Below, in pieces: positions 42,398 to 50,263 of a stretch of 64,000 nt of DNA; the stretch's first letter is position 1, and the number at the start of each line of letters is the position of its first letter. The translations under genes were made by a program, and so were the position numbers. Source of the DNA: Alicyclobacillus sp. ALC3. GTDB lineage: Bacteria; Bacillota; Bacilli; Alicyclobacillales; Alicyclobacillaceae. Under the pieces are notes generated by a model. It worked only from the letters and a program-made list of their open reading frames with translations. It was not told the origin of the DNA and ran no database searches. The stretch lies in NCBI RefSeq assembly GCF_028751195.1, contig NZ_CP066784.1:682001-746000 (forward strand), given 5' to 3'.

Positions 42398-42769
42398 ATG
42401 TCAGAAGTCGTCGTCAGCCTCACCAACTTCCTGCTCAAACTGGTCACGGTGGTTTTGGTTCTCTGGGTTGCCGGTCAGACGAACCCGCACTTTTACGTCA
42501 ACACGTGGATTGCGTTCTCGACGGCCATTGCGGTGTCTCTCATCGGGGTCATCACAGACTTGACCGCGCTGCCCGCCATGGGCAACGGCCGCGCGCTCGC
42601 GCTCGATTTCATCATCAACACGCTGCTCATCTGGGGCATCCCGAACCTCGTCCACCAGGCGTCCATCACGTTCGTGGCCTCAATCATCTGCTCGGTCATC
42701 ATCGCGCTCGTCGAGTACTCGACGCACATCTTCATGCTGCGCACGGAGAGGCTGATGAGCCGGCGGTAA
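42398..42769 (+). CDS. YndM-like DUF2512 membrane protein
   Basis: 123 residues with four TM helices (VTVVLVLWVAG, WIAFSTAIAVSLIGVITDL, LDFIINTLLIWGIP, FVASIICSVIIALVEY). It matches the DUF2512/YndM family known from spore-forming Bacilli, function unknown. AGGAGAG precedes the ATG. It stands alone between divergent and convergent neighbours. Confidence 0.75.
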   Translation: MSEVVVSLTNFLLKLVTVVLVLWVAGQTNPHFYVNTWIAFSTAIAVSLIGVITDLTALPAMGNGRALALDFIINTLLIWGIPNLVHQASITFVASIICSVIIALVEYSTHIFMLRTERLMSRR

Positions 42770-42872
42770 GGTGCGGATGAAGGACATGTGGACTCAAGTG
42801 TGGACATCGCAGGAATCATTTCGTCCCGTGGTGAACCGCACGAACATGCAACATGCTGTCGCCTACATTGAC

Positions 42873-43970
42873 TCATGTAACGTCCTGAAGCGGTTTTCCG
42901 TATCTTACCAACACATGCCACAACAGTTTTAATTCCTGAAGCACATCTTTATACGCACCCCTATCACTCCAAGTACTAGGATTCCGCTGCAAATCCATGG
43001 CCGCAGACCCGATGGTAAATGTATCGACCACACCATTTCTAGCGATGCGTTGGGCTAATGAAGGCATCAATGGTCCTCTAAAATCCAGGGGCACTTCATC
43101 CACAAAAAGCGCGAAGCCCATGTGCCAGTGCAGGGAAATTGAATACTTCAGGCACATTTGCTCCAGAATATCTCCTACGTAGGTACCCCTAAGTGATGGA
43201 TCTGCCACTAGGATGTCCACATCTTCTTTCAGAAAAATGTCACCGTGAACCTGAGCTTCTATGTAGTGGTTAAGATTTCGATTTGCTTCCTTAGTGGATG
43301 GGTCTTGGAATGGGGCTTCAAGATTTACAAGCATATGGTCGATCAGCTTTCCCACGGTCAGACTTTTTTGACCAAGGGCGAACTCATTTACGAACGTATC
43401 CCTCAAGAGAGCCTCTAAAATGAGGTCGAATTCTTCGTAGGTGCCCTTTTCCTTGGGGTCTTGATGAGAATCCAAATACGTGTACGTACATCGTTGAGAA
43501 ACCTGTGGGGATAGCAGGAAATAGCACGATCCAAAACGTGGAGCTGGTCCATCTGGATGCAACATGATATCAAGTGCTCCATACTTTGGTCGTTGGCTAT
43601 TGGTTGAACCATTTATTTGGTATGCTCCACCGAATAACTTCTTCTCCCAACTATCACGTTCACCACCTGGGTAAGCTGACACACTCCCATTCGACAAGAA
43701 CGTCTCAAACTGACTTTTGTATATTCCTTGTTCAAGCAATGCTTCAGCAATGTTTTTCATCATTGGGTCAGGTCTATCTGGGTGAAAATGCAGGGCAACT
43801 CTGGCGTGTCTCTTCAGCTTTGTGACAGCCTCTTCAAATGCGCTTCGTTCAACATTGGACATCAGAAGGATGTGCGAAATCTCTTGCTCAGCCTCATGTT
43901 TGTGGTCTCTGGCGTACTGCGTAACGTGATTTAAAGCCAGCAACTGCGACTTCGACAATGTTCCGGACAA
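42873..43970 (-). CDS. DUF3626 family protein
   Basis: About 365 residues. Recognised by RVALHFHPDRPD, YGALDIMLHPDGPAPRFGSC, TYTYLDSHQDPKEKGTYEEF, EAQVHGDIFLKEDVDILVAD and LHWHMGF. The many His/Asp/Glu in conserved clusters suggest a metal-dependent enzyme, but I know of no proven activity. The frame opens at 44018, but a GGGGGGG run sets the start at the TTG at 43970, and a TATAAT box (43998-43993) inside the longer frame supports that. It sits next to the prophage and could be a lysogenic-conversion or defence gene. Confidence 0.65.
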   Translation of the reverse strand: MSGTLSKSQLLALNHVTQYARDHKHEAEQEISHILLMSNVERSAFEEAVTKLKRHARVALHFHPDRPDPMMKNIAEALLEQGIYKSQFETFLSNGSVSAYPGGERDSWEKKLFGGAYQINGSTNSQRPKYGALDIMLHPDGPAPRFGSCYFLLSPQVSQRCTYTYLDSHQDPKEKGTYEEFDLILEALLRDTFVNEFALGQKSLTVGKLIDHMLVNLEAPFQDPSTKEANRNLNHYIEAQVHGDIFLKEDVDILVADPSLRGTYVGDILEQMCLKYSISLHWHMGFALFVDEVPLDFRGPLMPSLAQRIARNGVVDTFTIGSAAMDLQRNPSTWSDRGAYKDVLQELKLLWHVLVRYGKPLQDVT

Positions 43971-44019
43971 TCGACACCCCCCCTTTTGCACGATTATACA
44001 ATAGGAAACGAGGGACATT

Positions 44020-44188
44020 TACAAGAAGAGATATTGCGCATATGACGGCTGACGGCGTTAGGACAGACGAACTCGCCGTTGCTGAGACGAGGTGCCGTGT
44101 GAGGAGATCTAACGCCGCCTGTTGCGATGAGTCGGCTCTCACTTGACTCCAGCTCATCTTTGACAGCCCTGAGCTGAAGGTGCCCCAT
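44020..44188 (-). pseudogene. remnant of a phage tail/tape-measure C-terminus
   Basis: The minus strand reads LRAVKDELESSESRLIATGG then PRLSNGEFVCPNAVSRH. This recalls the widespread C-terminal motif of tape-measure-like proteins (ATGG..GPGT.TSDSIPA+LSNGEFV). About 50 codons remain, with no proper gene structure. It shows that phage debris extends left of the intact prophage genes. Confidence 0.45.
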
Positions 44189-44250
44189 TGTCTCCGCTGC
44201 ACGTTCACTGGAGACGTCTTCTGGTCAGTTATGTCTTCTGGCAAAAGCTG

Positions 44251-44299
44251 AAGGACCACCTTCAACTCGGAAATGATACCGAGCGTGAGGGTGGTCCTT
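44251..44299. repeat. nested inverted repeat at the prophage edge
   Basis: Outer arms AAGGACCACC / GGTGGTCCTT (perfect 10 bp) enclose inner arms CTCGG / CCGAG. There is no T-tract on either side, so it is not a plain terminator. It lies between the phage debris and the first intact phage gene. Confidence 0.45.
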
Positions 44300-44442
44300 C
44301 AAGAGAAGGTGGAGCGCGTCGTGGTTTCGTTCAGTGATGACCTGCAAGCCGCGAACTGTCTGTGTCTGTTGTTCATTTTAGTGGTAGCGGCGGAGTGCTA
44401 CCGTTGAAAAACAAGACATTGGTTGTCAGCTCCCCCTTCTAA

Positions 44443-44682
44443 TCACCTCAACGACTCGCGCCTACGCGCCGTCAGCAACTGCGCAGCTACCTTTGTGCTT
44501 TCCTCAAAATGCTGTCTCACGTACTCATCGAGGATGTGCCCGATCAGCTGTTCAACCTGCTCCCGCAACTCCCATGACGCGAGTGCATTCTCGCGCTCAA
44601 AATACATTACTTCCTCCACCAACATCTGCAACCTACGGTAAGTCACGCGCGGCACGTCTACCGCCGGATCTCGCCAACCCAT
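44443..44682 (-). CDS. small hypothetical phage protein
   Basis: 79 residues from the ATG at 44682 (AAGGGGG upstream). Mostly helical, with the stretch RRLQMLVEEVMYFERENALA and WELREQVEQLIGHILDEYVR. Its start lies inside the end of the upstream gene (25-nt overlap), so translation is coupled. Last gene of the late operon on the left; no family recognised. Confidence 0.55.
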   Translation of the reverse strand: MGWRDPAVDVPRVTYRRLQMLVEEVMYFERENALASWELREQVEQLIGHILDEYVRQHFEESTKVAAQLLTARRRESLR

Positions 44683-45149
44683 TGCACCGTCCCCCTTTTG
44701 AGGCTGTACGGACTGCGCGGCACGAATCCGGGAGCCGCGATGTCGAGCAACCGTTCCCGTCGCGCGCACTCTGTGATGAGGATACCGACTACGGGTGCGA
44801 GCGGCCTTGCGAACGCAAACGCGATGGCGTCCAACTCCCACCAGTCGTCGCGGGTGACACGTAACTTCAACCGCTCGACTCGCTCGCTCGGATGCGGCAT
44901 CAGTGCGCGGATGTCCTCCGGTTTGTTCTGCCCGATCCAGCACGTCTGACCACGCTCATAGTCACGCCAGAAGTACGGCGCCAGTGCGTTCAACGTCGGT
45001 ACGTCATGTGATGCTGTGAGGGCCATATGACGCGCCGCTTTGCCATCCGATGTGCGCAGGTAGCGCGCCACGTCGTGGACAACCTCCCGCACCCAGGGCG
45101 ACACTAGGCACAGCACTTGCATCTGTTTGTCCGCTCTCCCCCGCTCCAT
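44658..45149 (-). CDS. hypothetical phage protein
   Basis: 163 residues. It begins MERGRADKQMQVLCLVSPWV and contains CWIGQNKPEDIRALMPHPSE followed by RVERLKLRVTRDDWWELDAI. No family recognised; the C-terminal half suggests a compact alpha-helical domain. GAGGTGG precedes the ATG by 4 nt. It lies between two small phage genes beyond the lysis module, a place often used for lysogenic-conversion genes. Confidence 0.5.
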   Translation of the reverse strand: MERGRADKQMQVLCLVSPWVREVVHDVARYLRTSDGKAARHMALTASHDVPTLNALAPYFWRDYERGQTCWIGQNKPEDIRALMPHPSERVERLKLRVTRDDWWELDAIAFAFARPLAPVVGILITECARRERLLDIAAPGFVPRSPYSLKRGTVQWVGEIRR

Positions 45150-45205
45150 GTGGCCACCTCACATTTTTGAGATTTAAGTCAGGGAGTCGCTACCAGGCTA
45201 CCGCG

Positions 45206-45430
45206 CTAGGCCTCTCCCTCGCCTCGGGACAGCCTCACGGAACCGGACGAGCTGCGGCGGGCACCTGAACGGCGTTTGGCTCCATCTTGGGCGGCGAAAA
45301 TGGCGTCTACTGCGCCGCGTAACTCGGTGACTAATGCAACTAGGTCTTGCTGCGTCTGCGACATCGGGAGCGCGTTTGCTTTGGTCTCCATTTGCGCGAC
45401 GAGGAACGACACGAACCGACCTTCTAGCAT
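45206..45430 (-). CDS. small hypothetical phage protein
   Basis: 74 residues from the ATG at 45430, which has a perfect GGAGGTG 7 nt upstream. MLEGRFVSFLVAQMETKANA and QQDLVALVTELRGAVDAIFA form amphipathic helices, and the tail is basic (KRRSGARRSSSGS). It may bind nucleic acid. Convergent with the XRE gene beyond it. Confidence 0.55.
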   Translation of the reverse strand: MLEGRFVSFLVAQMETKANALPMSQTQQDLVALVTELRGAVDAIFAAQDGAKRRSGARRSSSGSVRLSRGEGEA

Positions 45431-45543
45431 GGCGAAACACCTCCATCGAAGTGATGGTTTGATGTTATGTAAACCTGTTTGTCCACTATACCTGATGTCT
45501 GAAATCAAATAACTTGGACAATCCTGCGAATGAGGTGATATTC

Positions 45544-45762
45544 GTGGGCTGGTTTGGGCTAGGCAGACCGCGCACAAAGTTTGGGAAGTGGATGGAAGAT
45601 GAGGGCATAACGCAGGCCGAACTCGCGCAGAAAAGCGGCGTCAGCCAATCGGTGATTAGCGAGCTGGCGCACGACGCAAAAGCGAAACCAAGTTGGCGCA
45701 CCAAGAAGCGATTGCGTGACACGTTAGAGGAGTATGGTGCAGAGGATATGTGGGAGGATTAA
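45544..45762 (+). CDS. small XRE-type HTH regulator, opposite to the late operon
   Basis: 72 residues from the GTG at 45544 (AGGTGAT upstream). A complete HTH_3: FGKWMEDEGITQAELAQKSG, VSQSVISELAH. No other domain. It is one of only two plus-strand genes inside the prophage block and has its own terminator side, so it is expressed separately, perhaps in the lysogen. Confidence 0.7.
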   Translation: MGWFGLGRPRTKFGKWMEDEGITQAELAQKSGVSQSVISELAHDAKAKPSWRTKKRLRDTLEEYGAEDMWED

Positions 45763-45771
45763 CGCAATAAA

Positions 45772-45803
45772 AACGCCCCCGGGTGTGTGCGTCCCGAGGG
45801 CGT
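45772..45803 (-). terminator. bidirectional terminator between the XRE gene and the late operon
   Basis: ACGCCCcCGGG / CCCGaGGGCGT hairpin. On the minus strand it is followed by TTTTATT, so it ends the late transcript after the gene at 45852. It can also slow transcription from the XRE gene. Confidence 0.65.
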
Positions 45804-45851
45804 CTGCCGTGTACATAACCTCGTGGTAAGTGTCACCTCACTCTCGATGGT

Positions 45852-46397
45852 CTAAGGTGCTTGCACCGGCTGCGACGGTGTCTGTGACTGCGTGATCGCG
45901 GCTGCGCGCTGTGCCGCGTCCTGCATCGCGGGCGCTACTGCGTTGATGGCATCCATGACAGGTGTGACCGCTGCCGTGATTTGTGCGCTTGTGACGCTGA
46001 TGCCAATCTTCGCGAGTGCAGCTTGCACCGTTGTCAACAGTGTACCTTTTTCGATCTCGCTCATGTCAGTCCAAGACTTACCCGACGCCGCAAGTACCTT
46101 CGCAATCTCCTGCGCAAGCGTGCTCTGAAGCAACTGGTCCGTGATGTGGTGCAACTCCACCTTCCCCGTCGCAGCTGCACCGGCAAACCACGGCGACTCA
46201 ACCAGCCCGCGCACCAGTTTGCCTGCGTCATCGAGCGCAACGCCAATGCCGTGCGGCAGGGACTCTTCGACTTTCGTCACGCCTTGCGAAATCTGCGGGA
46301 AGCGCTTGGCGAACCACTTCCGGTCGTGCGCAATCTTCGCCACAAGAGCCGCCGCAACAGATGCAACAACCGTCCAATCAGTACCGTTCCAAATCAT
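45852..46397 (-). CDS. hypothetical phage protein next to the lysin
   Basis: 181 residues. N-terminal hydrophobic segment (VVASVAAALVAKIAHD), then Ala-rich helices and a polar end. Possible membrane-anchored phage protein; no family recognised. GAGGAGG precedes the ATG, and it follows the lysin gene by 12 nt. Confidence 0.5.
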   Translation of the reverse strand: MIWNGTDWTVVASVAAALVAKIAHDRKWFAKRFPQISQGVTKVEESLPHGIGVALDDAGKLVRGLVESPWFAGAAATGKVELHHITDQLLQSTLAQEIAKVLAASGKSWTDMSEIEKGTLLTTVQAALAKIGISVTSAQITAAVTPVMDAINAVAPAMQDAAQRAAAITQSQTPSQPVQAP

Positions 46398-46409
46398 GTG
46401 TTTTCCTCC

Positions 46410-47276
46410 TCAAGGTTTGAGAGTGGTTGTAGAGCCATCCGCGAGATGCACGTCTACGGACTGTACCGTAGGCGCAGCTGCAGCTGGCGCCGTCTTGTCA
46501 AACGAGAAGTTCCACTCACCGTTTACATTCTTCATCTGAAAGCCCGGGATCTGTCTGTCCTCAGTCCAGAGAATGTAGGTGCTCCCGTCGTAGACTACTG
46601 CCGGGAACTCTGCGCCGTTGACCTTCACTTTGGTTGCTTGCACATCCTCACCTCCCGTTCTCGGGTACCAACCCGGGTCACTGTAAATCTCGTCAAGGTC
46701 CACCTGCAGATGCGCCACCCATGTGTCGACCTTGGACTGGTACATCGCCGTATGCGGGCTGATGACGCCACTCGACCACGCGAGCGTCTGCCAAACCCGG
46801 TCCGGTCGACCCTTCGCGTCAGGGGACAGCATGAGGTAGTTGACGATCGAGATGCCGCCGTAGACGCCGACCGCAAACTTCCCTGCGAGCACCTCTTTGA
46901 CAGCTTGGAAATACTCGTCCACCACCAGAAAGTCCACCGTCTTGTATGCGTCGTAGTCGACCGAGTAGTAGACGACGATCGACGGGTCTGGATGCACGCC
47001 GAGCCACGCCAACTCTGTGAGCGTGTCGAGCGCATCCTGTCTGCCTTGTGCTGCAGAAAAGTAGCCGCGATAGTTGCTCAAGCCTTCCCAGTTGAAGATG
47101 ACGCGCAGACCAGCGTCGAGATACACCTGGAGTTCCTCGGGTGTCAGCGCCTTAGTCCATCCGTGCGTCTTTGCGCCCAGATAGACAACCGCGTCATACC
47201 CTGCGGCTTTGAGCGCCTTGCAGTCTGCGGCCACGAACGGCGTGTAGCGGTCAACGGCTTGCGCGATGCGTTGCAA
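46410..47276 (-). CDS. phage lysin with DUF1906 (glycoside hydrolase-like) domain
   Basis: About 288 residues from the TTG at 47276, which has GGAGGG 7 nt upstream. The first 200 residues form a DUF1906-type TIM-barrel: ALKAAGYDAVVYLGAKTHGW, LRVIFNWEGLSNYRGYFS, VVYYSVDYDAY, AVGVYGGISIVNYLM, AWSSGVISPHTAMYQSK. Such domains degrade cell walls in several Gram-positive phages. The C-terminal 80 residues may bind the wall. It is placed among holin-like genes, as a lysin should be. Confidence 0.7.
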   Translation of the reverse strand: MQRIAQAVDRYTPFVAADCKALKAAGYDAVVYLGAKTHGWTKALTPEELQVYLDAGLRVIFNWEGLSNYRGYFSAAQGRQDALDTLTELAWLGVHPDPSIVVYYSVDYDAYKTVDFLVVDEYFQAVKEVLAGKFAVGVYGGISIVNYLMLSPDAKGRPDRVWQTLAWSSGVISPHTAMYQSKVDTWVAHLQVDLDEIYSDPGWYPRTGGEDVQATKVKVNGAEFPAVVYDGSTYILWTEDRQIPGFQMKNVNGEWNFSFDKTAPAAAAPTVQSVDVHLADGSTTTLKP

Positions 47277-47326
47277 TGGATTTCCCTCCCTTCGTCTGCA
47301 CCAACATGTAGAACGCCGTGAGTGCG

Positions 47327-47818
47327 TCAACCATCAGCTTGCGCCTCCTGTTCTTCCTTCCCGGCACTTACCCGGTCCGCAACCCAGATTGGCTCCGGGC
47401 AGTAGTGCACGCCGCCAGACAGCCAGCCTGCGATGTGCGGATGCGGCTCACCCGGCTTGCCTGTGTGGCACGGCTGGCACAGCATCATCAGGTTGCGGAT
47501 ATCGTCCTCGTTCGTCATCGGCGTGTCACCCATCTTGGCCGCATAGCCGTATGGGTCGATCATCTTTGCCCGACGCAGAGCCGCGTCCCAGTCTGCGTTG
47601 TTGGCCTCGCACCATTCGACCGCGAAGTGGTGCAGCTGCAGGTCTTTGTCGTTGCGGATGCCAGCGATCGCACAGCCGAGACAGTAGCCATAGCCGTCCG
47701 CGATGATTTGTTTGCGGTTGCGTTCAAACTCAGCCGATGCGTTCTTGCGGTCGCCGTGCGTTGGTACCCACTCCGGCACGCTGATTTGTAGCGTTAGCTT
47801 GTGTGCTTCAACGGCCAC
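47327..47818 (-). CDS. HNH endonuclease-like protein in the lysis module
   Basis: About 163 residues; the GTG at 47818 has AAGGAGA 9 nt upstream. Treble-clef-like features: GYCLGCAI, LQLHHFAVEWCEA and NLMMLCQPCHTGKPGE, giving two Cys pairs and the catalytic His-His. Probably an HNH nuclease, perhaps a homing enzyme or recombination aid. Its start overlaps the end of the holin-like gene. Confidence 0.55.
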   Translation of the reverse strand: MAVEAHKLTLQISVPEWVPTHGDRKNASAEFERNRKQIIADGYGYCLGCAIAGIRNDKDLQLHHFAVEWCEANNADWDAALRRAKMIDPYGYAAKMGDTPMTNEDDIRNLMMLCQPCHTGKPGEPHPHIAGWLSGGVHYCPEPIWVADRVSAGKEEQEAQADG

Positions 47819-48044
47819 GCGGTCCACTCTCCTTCGGTTTCCCTCTAAACACCCATCCCGCGACGAGTGTCAGCGTGCCAGCCAGATAGTCCGTGATAGG
47901 TGTAAGCCAGCTAAAAAACCCGTACTGGTGCTGTGCCACCAGACCGACGATAGCAATCGTGGAGAACAGGAAGTGATAGATTCCCTCGCCCATCAGCGCG
48001 TACGACAGGAGCTTTCTGAGCAAGTGCAACAGTTTTCTCTTCAT
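47808..48044 (-). CDS. putative holin
   Basis: 78 residues with two hydrophobic helices (HFLFSTIAIVGLVAQHQYGF and ITDYLAGTLTLVAGWVF), a basic N-terminus and a basic C-terminal tail. Small size, two TM helices and its place between phage membrane genes and the lysin support a holin role. AAGGAGA 6 nt before the ATG. Confidence 0.55.
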   Translation of the reverse strand: MKRKLLHLLRKLLSYALMGEGIYHFLFSTIAIVGLVAQHQYGFFSWLTPITDYLAGTLTLVAGWVFRGKPKESGPRGR

Positions 48045-48520
48045 CGGTCGTCTCCTTTGTGTGGCACAGCTGCGCTTCTTGCGTTGCGAGCTTCAAGGGG
48101 TTCGAGCGTCACCAGCACACTTCCGTCCGGCGCCGTCATCTCCACGATGTCTTCCACGTCCTCGCGGATGTCCTGCGCAATGGCAAGGATTGTGCGCATC
48201 ATGCTCACGTGATTCTCGAGCATTTGCGTCTGCGTGTTCTGTACGTCCACCATCTGCCGCTGCATGGCCTCGAGTTTCTGCTGTGCGAGACCGGATTCAG
48301 CAGCCGAAACCGAAGACGCATAGGCCAGCACTGGTTGCGTGATGCCGCTGTAGACGGTGAGAACGTAGAGCAAGATGAATCCGTTGGGATCGATAAGCGG
48401 CCAAATGTGCTCGACGATGACCCACAAGAGCGTGAGTGCGAACGTCTGAAGAACCCCAGCCGGGCTCGCGAACCACACCGAGAATCTGTGCATCGTTTTG
48501 TTTAGCACTGCATCACCCAC
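48041..48520 (-). CDS. phage membrane protein with coiled coil (DUF1003-like)
   Basis: Up to 159 residues (the GTG at 48508 may be the true start). Two TM helices (LQTFALTLLWVIVEHIWPLI, ILLYVLTVYSGITQPVLAYA) are followed by a coiled coil (AQQKLEAMQRQMVDVQNTQT). The layout recalls DUF1003 proteins. Its stop overlaps the holin-like start, so it is probably a holin partner or antiholin. Confidence 0.5.
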   Translation of the reverse strand: MGDAVLNKTMHRFSVWFASPAGVLQTFALTLLWVIVEHIWPLIDPNGFILLYVLTVYSGITQPVLAYASSVSAAESGLAQQKLEAMQRQMVDVQNTQTQMLENHVSMMRTILAIAQDIREDVEDIVEMTAPDGSVLVTLEPLEARNARSAAVPHKGDDR

Positions 48521-48538
48521 CCTTCGTGCGGTGTGCCT

Positions 48539-48901
48539 CTAGAAGTGGAGGTGCAATAGGAGCGCGACTCCAACGGACACACAAAGGCTACCTACAGCCG
48601 TGACGGCAATCTTGGCACCGTCGGGCCACCTGCGCCGGGTTTCCACCATGCGGTCGAGGCGCTTGTCTTGTTCGCTCAGGTGCGAGTCTACGGCGTCAAA
48701 GCGCTCGTCCACTCGTTTGGAGAGGCGCTGTTCCGTGGCGACAAGGTTCTGCTGCAACTCGGCCATCGCGTTGCTCAGTGCCTCTTGGTTGTGATCCAGC
48801 TCGTCCACGTCGTCCTCGACGGTGTCCACCCGTGGCAAGAGGTGCATCAGTACTTCGCGGTCTGTCAGTTTCGTGAAGTCGATAGGCGTGCGATGTCTCA
48901 T
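48539..48901 (-). CDS. XhlA-like phage membrane protein
   Basis: About 120 residues from the ATG at 48901. A long coiled coil (VDTVEDDVDELDHNQEALSN, RLSKRVDERFDAVDSHLSEQ) ends in a C-terminal TM helix (IAVTAVGSLCVSVGVALLLH). This matches XhlA/hemolysin-type proteins that help holins in Bacillus phage PBSX-like systems. Its ATG overlaps the end of the next gene upstream. Confidence 0.6.
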   Translation of the reverse strand: MRHRTPIDFTKLTDREVLMHLLPRVDTVEDDVDELDHNQEALSNAMAELQQNLVATEQRLSKRVDERFDAVDSHLSEQDKRLDRMVETRRRWPDGAKIAVTAVGSLCVSVGVALLLHLHF

Positions 48902-49422
48902 GTTTGACCACCCACCGGCCACGCCTTGACCGCGAGATAGATGTCCTCCGGGCTCACGGTGATACGCTCACGAGGTCCCCACTCCGCGTCCTCGAAGTAT
49001 TTGCGCAGGAACGAGCTGCAGATCTTGGCGTGTCGTTCCTCACTTTTGATAAAACGGACTGGCAGATGTACAACTCCGCAGGTGCCGTACTTGAGCGCGT
49101 CGTCGATGATGAGCCACCAGTCGTAAGGCTCCCCCACGAGTTTGTGTACTTGGGCAAGTGCCGCGTCTCTCTGTTTTGGCGGGATAGGCGGACGGAATCC
49201 CTCAAACTTGCCGTAGTCAATCGGGTTGATCGCCACCGTCTTTCCGTCGGCCTCAATCTTGTAATACGGACCGAGTGCAAGCGCCACGTGGTAGAAGTAC
49301 TGCGCGTGGCCCGGGTCTTCCAGTTTCTCACCGAACTCAATCAGCCGTGTGGATAGATTTGGCGGCTTGTGGTAGAGCAAGACGTCTCCTGCTTGGCACC
49401 AGTATTCGAGCAGTTTGACCAC
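48898..49422 (-). CDS. YiiX/NlpC-P60-like cysteine hydrolase
   Basis: About 174 residues. Permuted papain-like pattern: CQAGDVLLYHKPPNLSTRLI, YHVALALGPYYKIEA (His), EPYDWWLIIDDALKYG and KICSSFLRKYFED (Cys). Such enzymes cut peptides or acylated substrates. In this place it may open the wall or modify the tail. The annotated GTG touches its SD, so a start a few codons downstream is possible. Confidence 0.6.
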   Translation of the reverse strand: MVKLLEYWCQAGDVLLYHKPPNLSTRLIEFGEKLEDPGHAQYFYHVALALGPYYKIEADGKTVAINPIDYGKFEGFRPPIPPKQRDAALAQVHKLVGEPYDWWLIIDDALKYGTCGVVHLPVRFIKSEERHAKICSSFLRKYFEDAEWGPRERITVSPEDIYLAVKAWPVGGQT

Positions 49423-49430
49423 CCCCTCAA

Positions 49431-49462
49431 AATAAAATGGACCCGCATCTCTACGAGTCCAT
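49431..49462 (-). terminator. hairpin with T-tract inside the late operon
   Basis: ATGGACTCG / CGGGTCCAT on the minus strand followed by TTTTATTTT, just before the SD of the hydrolase gene. A similar hairpin + TTTTATTTTG + GGAGG arrangement follows the capsid gene (63239-63272). Probably partial terminators that set expression levels. Confidence 0.6.
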
Positions 49463-49492
49463 CGTCTAGCATGATTTGGTTGTTAGCGACGC

Positions 49493-50260
49493 TTACGGCG
49501 CTGTTACGGTGACGCTGACTGACTGCGCCGACTCGCCACCGGAAGTATCCACGGCGGTCACTGCAAAGGTGTACTGCGTTCCTGTCGTGAGTCCCGGGAC
49601 GCCGTCCGCGTTCGTTGTGACGTTCCGGACCTTGGTGCCGTCCTGGTACACGTTGTAGGACGCAAGGTCCGTGTCCGGATTCGCTGTCCACGCGAGCGAC
49701 GCAGTACCGGCACTCGCACCTGCTGTGGCCGTCAACCCTTGTGGAACTGTCGGCGCGCTCCAGAGGACGGTCGGAATTACGGAGTCTGACACGGTTGCAA
49801 TCAGCGCGTCCTTCGCCCACTGCTTGTCCTCGATAGCAGAGAGGAACGTGCGCAGTTCGCCGCTGAACGAGAAGAAATCAGTTTGAGTCGGAGACCACAC
49901 GCTACCGTCAAGCGCCCGCAGGCTTTTAGGAGTCGCAGTAGAGTTCGCCTGCAGATACGCATATTCGCCTGCGAGCATCGCGACAGCAAACACATCCATC
50001 GGAAACACCTTTCCACCGGCCGTGGTAGACGTAAATCCCGTGGCGAGCGTAGCCGTGACAGCTGCCCCAATGACACCGTTCTGCGTTGCTTGCAGGTACA
50101 CCGTCCACCAGTCCGCAAGGTCTGCCGAGGACGGCAACGGGTGCATGGTGGTGTTCCAGTACGTGATGACCTGGTTGCCGTATGCGTCGTTGCCGACCAC
50201 AAAGCCGACACCGAGCACCATGTCCGGGTAGTGGTTCTGTACTGCTTGGACAATATCCAT
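49493..50260 (-). CDS. phage tail-associated protein with C-terminal FN3 domain
   Basis: 255 residues. The first 160 residues resemble tail-fibre accessory proteins (MDIVQAVQNHYPDMVLGVGF, ADWWTVYLQATQNGVIGAAV, ELRTFLSAIEDKQWAKDALI). The last 90 form a fibronectin type III module (LTATAGASAGTASLAWTANP, YNVYQDGTKV, YTFAVTAVDTSG). FN3 modules on tails usually help to hold the host surface. It follows the tail spike by 3 nt. Confidence 0.6.
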   Translation of the reverse strand: MDIVQAVQNHYPDMVLGVGFVVGNDAYGNQVITYWNTTMHPLPSSADLADWWTVYLQATQNGVIGAAVTATLATGFTSTTAGGKVFPMDVFAVAMLAGEYAYLQANSTATPKSLRALDGSVWSPTQTDFFSFSGELRTFLSAIEDKQWAKDALIATVSDSVIPTVLWSAPTVPQGLTATAGASAGTASLAWTANPDTDLASYNVYQDGTKVRNVTTNADGVPGLTTGTQYTFAVTAVDTSGGESAQSVSVTVTAP

Positions 50261-50263
50261 GTG

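Noticed and set aside
43971-44018. N-terminal extension of the DUF3626 protein to the ATG at 44018
   Set aside because: A TATAAT box and a GGGGGGG ribosome-binding stretch lie inside it; the TTG at 43970 is the better start.
45981-47321. 446-codon plus-strand ORF
   Set aside because: Antisense shadow over two phage genes with good SD sites; Arg/His/Cys-rich composition typical of GC-rich shadows.
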